Below are positions 36,707 through 47,400 of a DNA stretch of 64,000 nucleotides, one piece after another (positions within the stretch are counted from its first letter, which is position 1; every line of letters starts with the position of its first letter). Location: assembly GCA_000708835.1 (NCBI GenBank), contig DF237048.1:26608-90607 (forward strand). Reading direction: 5' to 3'. The position numbers and the translations under genes were made by a program. This stretch comes from Klebsormidium nitens (taxonomy: Eukaryota; Streptophyta; Klebsormidiophyceae; Klebsormidiales; Klebsormidiaceae). Below the pieces are notes generated by a model, which ran no database searches, was not told the origin of the DNA, and saw only the letters and a list, made by a program, of their open reading frames with translations.

Positions 36707-39090
36707 AGCCTCAGAGGAGATGCACTAGTTCAACCTGGAAAATTTGTGCATGATGTTTTGAGTAGAGGTTCACTCATATGACAAGCTGGTGATCGTCTTA
36801 CTTTCAGGAGAACAGGGTATTCTGATTGGCGGTACACTAGCATGCCAGACATCGTCGCCCCAGAAAAAATGATTTCTTTTTAGGGAGTTCGAAGATAAGA
36901 AAGGGTGACTTCACTTGCTTTGCCATAGATGTTCGCAAAGTAGGGCTTTATTACATGGCATACTCCCGGCACATGTACGATGTGAGTGGCTCCACAACCA
37001 ATATGATATGGTGGTTGTAATGTCCATAACAAAGAAGGCATGCGCCCGTCGTCTCGAGCAATTGTCCCCTCTGACCCAGGAGCCAATTGCTTAGACTGCA
37101 AACTCTGGCAGACCGTCGTCCATGCGGGTTACATGGTTTCCTCCAACAACATCGGGGCCCCCGAGCCGTGCATGAAAAACAATGGGGCCGGGATCAAAGA
37201 AGGTTGGAACGCTTATTCTGATCATTATCGCGAATTTCGCGGCATATGGTACTATGGGCACATATAATTCTCGAATTAGCGTGATCATCCCGGCCAGATT
37301 TTCATACTAGGCTGCAAGCGCGCTAATCATTCATGAACTTTAATTAAGCTATTGAATGTCTTCGTACGTGTACGCACTTCGATTCTCCAGGCTGCTATGA
37401 TATATATGTATACGACGTAAACTTATGATCATTGGTCACTGAGTAATTCTCGATACGGTACAATGATATGTATCTCTGATTGACATTGAGGCCTTGTGAG
37501 TTCTATTAAAGAAAAATTCTTGCAGTGCATCACTTCGTATGCATGATCGTACATCCAGTGACCACTATAGCTTGATCGAAACTGAATCACAAAGCGGCAC
37601 TTGCTTTCGAAACTGGGTGATTTACTTCACCGATAATAGATCCTCATGCAAAAGAGCAGTATGGTTTGGAGATCGTCTATCAGTATGTACAGCCCGAACA
37701 TCAAAGGCCACCGTATCGTCGGGAGATATTGCCGAGCAACGTAGGACGCGATTGACTGGCTATCGGAATCTGCTAAAGCGCCGCAAATGGTACAATAGCG
37801 GGCGCACAGGCACACAAATTTGACATCACCAGCAAGTCACCTGTTCGTCGTGGCTTAGCTGAAATAGTTCATGGCCTTTCAGTATTCTTGGACGCTAAAG
37901 TGTGTCAAAGCAGCAACTTGCCTACCACTAGAGCTTAACCCGAAATACTGGCTTTATTACTGATGAAGCTTACAACAGGTCGCGGCCGGGCAGCGAGCCA
38001 CTGTATCTAAATCAGCAAGTCCTCGGGGTCCACTCTTACGAGGGCGCAAGGTGCCTTGCTTGGGACAGAAGCAAAGTTCGTACTCACCGCCATAATCTCA
38101 TCAACATAAGCACCCTTACTTTATGTTTTGGAACACAGACTCGAGGCCCGCAAGCCTCACCAGAACTGCTTACTTGAACCCAGACGTACTCACTCTCGGA
38201 ATCCCCTCGCTAATCGTACAGGCCATCTTGATCCCAGACGTCAACGAGAAAATCGACCATCTCCTGTTGGACAAAGCAGATATGCTATGTCAGCGGGGCA
38301 ACATGAGCGCTCGACGCAGGTGACGTGGCGACCATAGCCTCAACGAGCTTCCACATAATGAAGTCCGTTCTGATCAATGGACAAAGTCAAGGGGGAAAGA
38401 TTGGGCAAACTCCATGGTCTGCATGATGAACGTTGCATCTTTAATACCCGCCTACATAGGAGCCGTTTGTGTCTCGAGTTGTTTTTCCAGCACGTATCTC
38501 GTACTGCAACAGCCTTTGACCAATGTGCTGCGAGGCAGAAGCTTACCGGAAGCGGTATTGGCTGTGCAAACGGTTGGCTGGTGGTCAACAGGTCTTCGTA
38601 CGTAGCATCCGGGCTGCAGGCCAGGCGCACAAGCTGACTCAGACACGGACAGTTGGAGAGCTCTAGCGACTCGCATATGGCGCCATGTGTTGAGAAACTG
38701 ATTGTTTACAGGGCTCTGTAAAGTCACATGTGGAATACCATGTGCGGATAGCAGCCTGATCCGCTTGTGTCAGACAGACACCGGTGTGCGCTGGGTCGAA
38801 AGTGGGAGAAGTTTTTCAGTTTCAATCGCTCATCTTCCGGTGAAACCAGAAGTCTGTATTGTTCAGAATCCGGACGCATGCCCAGGCTCTCCGAATCGCT
38901 CCCGGATGCTTTGGAGAAGGGCTTTGAACAGAATAAAAGAAGAAAGCTGTTTGACCAAGAAATGCACAAGCATCATGGAAACGAAAAGGGAAAGAGAAGC
39001 TTTTCTTCGAAACAGAGAGGCCAGAACTGCATTAGGTTAGTGACAAAGCCACTATGTAGATTTAGAGGCACCGCACGAATTGAAAAGTTG
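36707..39090. other. intergenic, no gene recognised
   Basis: Several short open frames are present (for example 38123-38323 and 38767-39141). They have no recognisable domain and no convincing splice signals. Confidence 0.45.
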
Positions 39091-39245
39091 CAAGTGGTCG
39101 CCGAGAACGAGGCAGGGAGGACGGTGAACGCAATCTACTGATCTCTGTGGCGGACAGCCGGGGCCACGAGCTTTGGGACGAGCTCTCGCTTGCACCAACC
39201 GTGCTTGCGCAGACAAAACTGATGTAGATCCACACGCAATCTGAC
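39091..39245 (+). pseudogene. degenerate partial copy of the RING gene 3' end
   Basis: The sequence starting CAAGTGGTCGCC at 39091 matches, in opposite orientation, the minus-strand coding end of the RING gene (about 4577 down to 4420). It includes GAACGAGGCAGGGAG and AGCCGGGGCCACGAGCTT. The frame that reads QVVAKNEAGRT in the parent is stopped and shifted here, so this copy is not coding. Confidence 0.6.
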
Positions 39246-40178
39246 GAGAAAGCAGGAGAACGAGCGCTTAAGCTCACCTGATCGCAGGCTGCCTCCGGGC
39301 GGGTCGTTGACGGGCCCGGTTGCCTACCCACTCGCGCCGCTGCTCTACCCACAGGTTATAAGCTGGAAGAAGCAGAAGGGAGAAAAGGTATAAGCACAGG
39401 GCAAAAAGAGAATATGTGGAAAGGAATGAGGTCAAGGAAAGTGGTTACGAGCAAACGGAAGATGCTTACAAGCCGGAGGAACAAGGCGATGGCAGCCAAG
39501 AGCAAAAAGGCGGAACAGGGAGGCAGAGAAGGGAGGCAAAAGCGCAAACAAGCAGGACAGAAGTAAGCAAGAGCTGACATTGCAATGATGCGGCCGACAG
39601 GAACCCGACTGGAGCAGCGAGCAGAGTCGACAGAATAGCATAGGATATTGGAACCAGGACGTACTGTCAAAGTTTTCCAAGCAATCCTGCGTGTTTTCCG
39701 GACTGGTTCATGTCTTTGGTATACTTGCATGCCCTTCCCTCTCTGTTCGCTTACCATCGTTAACAAAAGGCGCTGCACTTCCGCTTGCGTCCGCTTGTCG
39801 AGACTGCGGGAGTGCCTCCGCCCTCACGCCCGAACTGGTCGACGGCCCCGCCTCTGCTTGTCGAGCGCCTGACGACATCAAAGCGGCGTGTCAGCTTCGT
39901 GTACTTCACAAAAAACTTTCTTGCAGCAACAGACGATAAAAGGCATGGATTAAAACCGACATTTAGGTCTACTGACCCTAATCACGCGTCCTTAAGCTGG
40001 CGTATTATCCCGCTTTTGCCATAGCCGCTTTCTTTGCTTGCAGATTGCATAGACTTTCATTTTGCGCTTCGGAAAGACAATCACTCAACCTTGCTTACCT
40101 GCACTAACCCCTGCCTGCGCGCGCTCCCTCCTGAGTTCCGACATTGCGCTCGCTACCCCCCCTCCTGCCCCTCCCCCC
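39246..40178. other. unassigned sequence before the assembly gap
   Basis: A GC-rich stretch at 39775-39930 is coding-like in more than one frame, but I cannot assign it. The sequence becomes C-rich immediately before the run of N. Confidence 0.4.
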
Positions 40179-40789
40179 NNNNNNNNNNNNNNNNNNNNNN
40201 NNNNNNNNNNNNNNNNNNNNNNNNNNNNNNNNNNNNNNNNNNNNNNNNNNNNNNNNNNNNNNNNNNNNNNNNNNNNNNNNNNNNNNNNNNNNNNNNNNNN
40301 NNNNNNNNNNNNNNNNNNNNNNNNNNNNNNNNNNNNNNNNNNNNNNNNNNNNNNNNNNNNNNNNNNNNNNNNNNNNNNNNNNNNNNNNNNNNNNNNNNNN
40401 NNNNNNNNNNNNNNNNNNNNNNNNNNNNNNNNNNNNNNNNNNNNNNNNNNNNNNNNNNNNNNNNNNNNNNNNNNNNNNNNNNNNNNNNNNNNNNNNNNNN
40501 NNNNNNNNNNNNNNNNNNNNNNNNNNNNNNNNNNNNNNNNNNNNNNNNNNNNNNNNNNNNNNNNNNNNNNNNNNNNNNNNNNNNNNNNNNNNNNNNNNNN
40601 NNNNNNNNNNNNNNNNNNNNNNNNNNNNNNNNNNNNNNNNNNNNNNNNNNNNNNNNNNNNNNNNNNNNNNNNNNNNNNNNNNNNNNNNNNNNNNNNNNNN
40701 NNNNNNNNNNNNNNNNNNNNNNNNNNNNNNNNNNNNNNNNNNNNNNNNNNNNNNNNNNNNNNNNNNNNNNNNNNNNNNNNNNNNNNNNN
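40179..40789. other. assembly gap of 611 N
   Basis: All bases are N. Any reading frame spanning it is artefactual. It is flanked by C-rich sequence on both sides. Confidence 0.99.
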
Positions 40790-40860
40790 CCCCCTCTGCC
40801 GCTTCCGGGGGGCGCTGCGTTCCGTCGGGCCCTCCACAACTGCGGAGCGGGGGGAGCAGC

Positions 40861-41265
40861 GGGACAGAAGGTGCCCCGTCCACTGCACAATTCCGCAGGA
40901 GGGGAGTAAGTATTGGTCCGAGAAATGTTCCAAGAACAGACGAGTGTTGGTTAGTACCGAGTTTCTGTTCCATTCAGCAAGTCCTAAGAGAATGACACCA
41001 AATCTAGGGGGACAGAAGGTGCCCTCTCCATTGCACAAGGGCGCGGGGAGGAGGGGAAAGTGTGGAGAATTGCTCATATGATCGAGTCACTGTTCAGTTC
41101 TGCTTTTTTTAGGAGATTGGAATGATTGCAAGGGGGAATAGAAGGTGGTATGTTCATTGTGGAAGGGGGGGGGGCTAACATAACGCTTTGAAAACTGTTC
41201 AAAAGCACGGGTGATTATCCACATGTTGAGTGACTGCTCTAATCAGTAAGTCCTGAGACCTCGGA
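40861..41265 (+). repeat. degenerate tandem repeat of about 125-150 bp next to the gap
   Basis: A block starting ggga(c/at)agaaggtg, then a purine-rich stretch, then cagtaagtcctgag-type sequence, recurs from 40861, 41009 and about 41134. The units are diverged but clearly related. The array probably extends into the gap and may be why it could not be assembled. Confidence 0.6.
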
Positions 41266-44200
41266 GGCGAGAGAGGAATGGCGGAATGATCCAAAGTACG
41301 GGGGAGGGAAAACTACTTCGAGAACACTAATGTAAAAACACACTTCTATGAATATAAAAGGAAGGCCTTGGCACCATGGAAAGGTGAGCATGCAGCATGT
41401 GCCCGGTCTGCTGCAGGCACAAGGGAGATCGAAAGCAGTGGCAAAATAAAGTGCAAACTGACAGAAAACTGTAAATCTGAGTTTCTCATTGTACCTCAAC
41501 ATAATGAGTAAAGTGTCAGAGGACAGAGACCTTTGCAATGAAGAAGGGACAAAGATACATTGCTTGTTGGCAGACACAGAAGAGTTGTGCAGGCAAGGAA
41601 ACCTCATAACTTGGGAGGTGCTGGAAGGTTCAGGGAACCGTTGATTCCCAACACTTGGGCCTCGAACCACATACATGTGTGTGAGGAGCCAGGGAGATTC
41701 AGCAGCGATGGCAAAGCAGCAACACTGACATTTGCTTAACTCGAACAAGTTTGTCAAGACACGAGCAGGGATGGCATGGCGCACTGGTTGATTTGTGCTG
41801 CAAAACAATCTTGTGGGACCTGTTTGACCATGATGGCAAGGGCTGCAGTGATGGCTGGTCCGTTGCTTCATCGAGTTGCTAAATAAACCACCAGATTCTT
41901 AAGCACCTCTGAAGTCTAATGACAGCTAATTGCCTCCTCTAAGCAGCTAGTTCAGCTTGTAGACAGACAAACTGCTTGCAGCAAGAATTATGACTGCTGA
42001 CTACGGACAAACGGGAAGTCCTTGACTGGTGACTTTGTCCAGACAACTCCTCCTCCTGTGGCGCAAGTCGGCCACGGCAAATGACTATGTGGTTGCAGGA
42101 TTGAAGTAAGAAGGACACAGCACTGTTGAGTATGCTGAGACTGAGTTCTTATTAAGAAAGGAGTTGCTTTGTCATCCTGGCAGAAAATCCAAGAAAGCGA
42201 AAATGGGTAGGCTACTGTATCAGGTTGGCCCAGTCAGACTACCTTTCTTGAATTTCCTAAGGAGGAGGACAGAAGGACAATGGTAGGACAAGGGGTCGGA
42301 AATCAAATGTCATCAAGCAGCCAGTTGCATCATAAGGCATGCGATAAGGCAGGCGATAACAGAATTGCAGCTTAAGCAATCAGACGAGCCCTTTCTACTC
42401 GAGTGTTCGCTGGCAGGTGCCAGCATGCAATGCTGACAAAAAGCGGAGACCATCTCACGCAGCCGAAACCCTATCCCACAATGAGTCTTCATCACCACTC
42501 CTAGGACGGAGGTACATTAGCAGCTGGCACGTAGACTACTTAGGTTTGTTCAATACATGCCGGATTGACATTGAAAAGTTTCTGCAAAATTGATATTGAG
42601 AATTGGTTGCATAACACCATATTAAGGTCAGGACCTAGAAATCAACAATGTTGCTCTCAAGCAGGTGTCCACATTTCCAAGTACTGAACAAGTGCAGCAC
42701 CTGGTACCAAGAAAACTTCATCAAATGGAAGCGCTTTCAACCTGAGTCGGCATTTTCTGCAGAAGCTCTGCATTTGCTGGTCTTCCAGAACGATTTGTCA
42801 GCTTTGAGCGATTTGTTCAACAACAAGCGTAGCAACACTTGAACATCAGAACGTGTGTGTAATTTTCTAAATCCGCTGCATACCAATAGAATCAAGAAGT
42901 ACACCCATCGTTCCATCACAGGTACAAAACAGTCACAAGCAAGGACACAAGCATACTTAACGGCAACTGCACATTGAGCCGCGACTCACCAAAGATGGTA
43001 TAAACGCTGGAGCTCCTGAACAGGGGATGGCTCTGGATTGCAAGCGCCGACTTGTGCACTGAATGACTTCGAGGGGGCTACAACTAGGTGCGGCTCCCGG
43101 CAGCACCGGGCGGACGAGAGCAGGGGCGTGCGGTGCCAGGGTTCACCTTAAAAGATACCAGGGTTGTCTTGGGAACCGGATTTGCTTTTACACGGAGCTT
43201 GAAGGGCTGCAAGGCTGCCACTGAAAACCCTATGAACTCAGCAGTTTTGTTTCCACTCCCTTATGGAACCACTAACATCAGATTGTTCCAGCAGGAAGAG
43301 CAGGAGATGCTTGCCGGGACAAAACGCCCTGTTGGCCTTGCCCTAGCAACCTGCCCAAGTACCGGAGACATGCACTTGTTTAATGATCCCTTGCGAGAAG
43401 CAGTTGAAGCAGGTCTTCACCGGCAGCCTCTTTCAGAGCCTTTGAGCACAAACGCTGCTGACAGGTGGTTTCCTTTGCTTGCCAAAAGCCTGGAGAGGCG
43501 CCTCCTCCTTCCAAACCACACACAAATATCTGCTCGTCCTGCATTGAATTCGAAGTTGGACAAAAAGCGGAGTCCAAGTGACTCCAAGATGGCAGGCCGC
43601 AGGCTCTGCTTCTTGTTTGGCACAACCGGCGTCCGGGCACTTTCAACGTGCCAGAAGTGAGTTCACCGGGTGGTTTGAAATGGCATCATCTGGATCGTTC
43701 GTTGAAAGATAGGCCGTTATTCGACGGCTCGGGTTTCAAGTCTGTCACGATAATCTTTCCCCGGTTAGAGGCAACTTCAAGTTTGGGCTTCTAAAAGTTC
43801 TACCGCTGAGCTTTTCGGCTCCCGGGCGTGCGGTCAAACAAAAGAGAAACAAGGGAACTCCCGCCTTTCTGCGAAAATCCAGGGAAGATCAGCGTATGCC
43901 AATGGTGTGATGCGTGTAGGTATACAGAGGATACTTCGCGTGCGCTACACTTTGCGTGAGCCGAGCTGGGAGCGCTAGCAAAAGTTTTCGTTTGTGGGAC
44001 AACTCCCTCACTACCTGTAGCTGTAGTTCTGGCCGTGATGGGGCCCCATGAAACCCACCAAGGCTTCGTAAGTAGCCATACCATGCATCGGGAAGGAGGC
44101 GAGGATCATTGAATGTCTGAACGCAAGGTGGCGGTGCCGTAGCTGGAGCTGGCACAATGGTGTGTTTGTGCTCTGCTCTGAGAAATTGCCATCTTTCGGG

Positions 44201-44430
44201 GCTGCTGCTCGTATCCTTCTAAAGCAGCTTCTAGATGGGTTGCAGAACGCTTCCAGAAAGTGGCAAAGCTAGATCAACATAGTAACAATCTGCAGAAGGA
44301 CATCGCTCAAGATTGAGCCCCCATTGAAGCCGCATCGCTCCGCGTGCCTGCGTTGGGCGATTGGAGTCTCCCAGAGCGGAGGGTTTGGAGCGATCAACGG
44401 GCTTGGTGGGAGGCGGGGCCGGCGGCGGGG
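41266..44430. other. long region without a supported gene
   Basis: Two longer open frames are present, 41239-41871 (-) and 43088-43660 (+). Neither shows a domain or convincing exon borders. A minus-strand stretch at 44126-44030 between an acceptor-like cag and gtagtg could be an exon, but its family is not recognisable. Confidence 0.4.
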
Positions 44431-44440
44431 TTTAGGGTTT
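44431..44440 (+). promoter_or_regulatory. telo-box-like motif TTTAGGGTTT
   Basis: TTTAGGGTTT lies 52 bp upstream of the palmitoyltransferase start codon. Plant telo-boxes (AAACCCTA and its complement) are known promoter and 5' UTR elements of housekeeping genes. Its function here is inferred. Confidence 0.3.
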
Positions 44441-44491
44441 GGGAAAGCCCTGGCAGGGGTGCTGGTGGCTCTCTTGGGCAGGCGCTTCAAG

Positions 44492-47400
44492 ATGGCGTAT
44501 AACGTGTTCCGCTTCTGCACAGTGAGTGATGGGCTTGGCCCTTTCCATATAGCTTGGTCGCCCTTTGATAGGCTACTGCGATGTGCAATTGGGGATTGGC
44601 GGTTAGGAAAGAGGGTTCCCTCTGGTTAGGAAGGTGGCTCTCCCTTGTTTGTGAAGGGTTTTGACGTGAGGCCAATATTTAAGTTTGCAGAGTGCACTCC
44701 ATTATAGCTTTCAGATAGCTTTCACAATTCACCAGCCATTGAATGTTGTGTACGAAAGAGAAGGCCATTTGACTTGCTGAAAAATGGGACTTTCAATGGC
44801 ATAGTAGCCAATGCATGTGGCGCTTCCTTCTCACAATGTTTTTCAGCGGCTATTCCGAGGAAGCACTTTACCCCCACACTTTTGCTATCTGGTTGCTCCT
44901 TATCTTTTACTTTCTCTTGAATCGATTTTCAAGATTTTGACAGGGCCGGCGCCGCCTGACTCTCTAGTCAAGCTGCAGCATTCGCACTGAACCTCAAAAA
45001 TTTACCTTTGACCCATGTGCAGGTATGATGGTAGAAACCTTCACAAAACTTTTTAAATGTCTTCCCATTGATATGAATGATAAAGCTCAAACTTGCAGCC
45101 CCGCAAACCCTTTTCCCCTCCCTCTCTTTTTTAGCACTGGAATCTAGACAGTCTCTCAGGTTTAGCAATCACGCTTGTTTGAGTCTTATCTCTCGCATTC
45201 AGGAAACATCTATGAAACTTCATGCACAACACCCTTCTCGTCTCGGTTCTCGGTTCCTCGTTCTCCTTCGTCTGATCGATCAACATTTTCTTCTCGCGTC
45301 TCAGGGCCTGAAGGTGGTTGGATCTCTGATGATCCTGGTGGTCCTAGGAGTGGTTGGTGTATCGTACTATGCTGTTGTGGCGGCATCGTACGGGCCCGAG
45401 TTACTAGACGGGGGGGGCAAGGCAGCGGGGGCGCTCCTAGTGATCCTTGCGTTCCATGTGCTGGTGAGTTGCAGTTCTTCAATTTTTTTTCTCACTCCTA
45501 TGTTTTATCGACACAGTTCGTTTTTGAGGTAGACGTTGGGGCTTTGTACAGCGAAATAGACTGAAAAGCGTTCAATCGAACTTGTGCGGGCAATTATCGG
45601 TGTCGCACTGTTTGCTCACGTGCGAAAGCAACTGGCTTTTTCAGACTGGCTGCACTTCGCTCTTAGGTTCAGCAAGCTTTGGTGCAAGATCAGCTTCTCT
45701 CACATGCTCGTTTTTATATTGCAAAAAACACTGCTCATCTTTACATCTTCTTTCAGAATGCAATGACCCCCGACTTTCGCCTCTCCTCCCTGCAGCTTTT
45801 CATGCTGCTCTGGTCGTACTTCGCCGTCGTTTTCACTGACCCTGGGGGGGTCCCTTCCGGCTGGCGGCCGCCCCCCCAGGAGCAGGACGAAGAGCTCGGG
45901 GAGACTGCGCCGTTTTCGGGGGCGGTTCCGTCCCAGGGGGCTCCAGACAGTGCTGCAGGGGACCCCCCCGGGGGAGCGGTTGGCGGCAGGCGGCCGCGGT
46001 ACTGCAGGAAGTGCATGGCATTCAAGCCGGCGCGATGTCACCACTGCTCAGTTTGTGAGTGCCAACTTCGAACTGATAGACTTCTGCTGCTCCATTCATT
46101 TTGCAGAGTCCTGCTGTTCCATTCATTTCCATGCAGTGCTCTGTGGTGCAAAACGTAGCCTGTTAAATTGTACGTCGGAAGTTTGCATGCCCCAATGAGC
46201 CGGGTGACGTCAAAAGCAGGAGGGGACGGGTATTATAGAACTTGCTTGCCGACCGGAGGCTAGCGGGTGAGCTGGAAGATGATCCAAGTCCACGCAAGTC
46301 CGGGCTGATTTCCACATTCTGAGGAACAATGACCAGTTCGTTCAAAGGACGCCCCCGAAGTCTTGGGGCTCAAAATCTGAGGACCACTCCGAGTGGGATT
46401 GCTTACCAGAGAGAACTAGCTCGGATCAAATCGAGGGGCATAAAACTACTGCCCTCTTGAGAGCCCTTCATGTCAACTTTAGATCCTGGCTCTGTATCAA
46501 GTCTCGTTGAAAATTCGATTGTGCAGGTGGATCGAGGCTGATGTAGAGAGCTTTCTATGTGATCCATCAATATTTGTTTCCTAGAATAGTAGGTTTTTTT
46601 TTTTAAGGACGAAGGTGACCTTGGCTTGGTCCAGTGGAGGCTCTGGATAACTTCAAATCATGTCTCCTGGATCAACGAACATTCAGATCATTTTGGTCTC
46701 GGAACACTTTGCGACAAAGCTTTGGTTTGTCTGAACCCGCCGCCCTCTGTGTGCAGGCCAGCGGTGCATCCTCCGAATGGACCACCACTGCGTGTGGGTC
46801 GTCAATTGCGTCGGGGCCAAGAACTACAAGTTCTTCCTCTTGTTTCTGGTGAGCTTACGTAGCTCGACGGACAATTGCTAGTGGCACCCCAAGAGAACAT
46901 CGAAGATAGCGGCAGTCCCACAGTGACAGAATTAGGTCAGCGGAGATTGACCAGTCGGCAAAAAAGGCAGCATAAGGAAAGCTGCCGAGAGCGCAGTCGC
47001 CGCGGGCCCATCGTGTCTTTTGAAACCTGGGTGCCTTTTTGGGACCACGAATTCGTTCGCTCATCTGTACTCTGGTTGCCCGACGCTCTCGGTTTTCTGC
47101 TGTTCATAAAAGGGCCTTTGTCCTCGGGACTCAAAACCAGGGCTTCAGAGTCCCAAGCAGACTTCGATAGGCGCATCCGGGCATCGCTCATGCTGCCCCT
47201 CTTCAGCATTCAAGTTGCAGAGGTCGTTCTACGAAGGGCAACATCTTACATCCGGCTATAGTGATAGTTGGCAAGAACCTGAGGAGAAGTGGTTTGAGAA
47301 CCATTTTGCGCCACGTTCGGATGCACCTGGGATTCAGCTTATCCGTCTTCCCGCAGATCCATTTCTTGTCTAGCGATAGGGGCTGCGTCTTTTCCTCGCT

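Noticed and set aside
40034-41081. Very long open frames on both strands across 40.0-41.1 kb
   Set aside because: They exist only because the run of N contains no stop codons.
41239-41871. 210-codon open frame on the minus strand
   Set aside because: Composition rich in Cys, Ser, Phe and His without domain blocks, next to a degenerate repeat and with no splice context; probably chance.
43088-43660. 190-codon open frame on the plus strand
   Set aside because: No recognisable family, no supported start context, and other frames are also open over part of it. It could be real but I cannot support it.
44030-44126. Possible minus-strand exon between cag and gtagtg
   Set aside because: Two frames look plausible, the donor is weak and no neighbouring exon or family could be identified.
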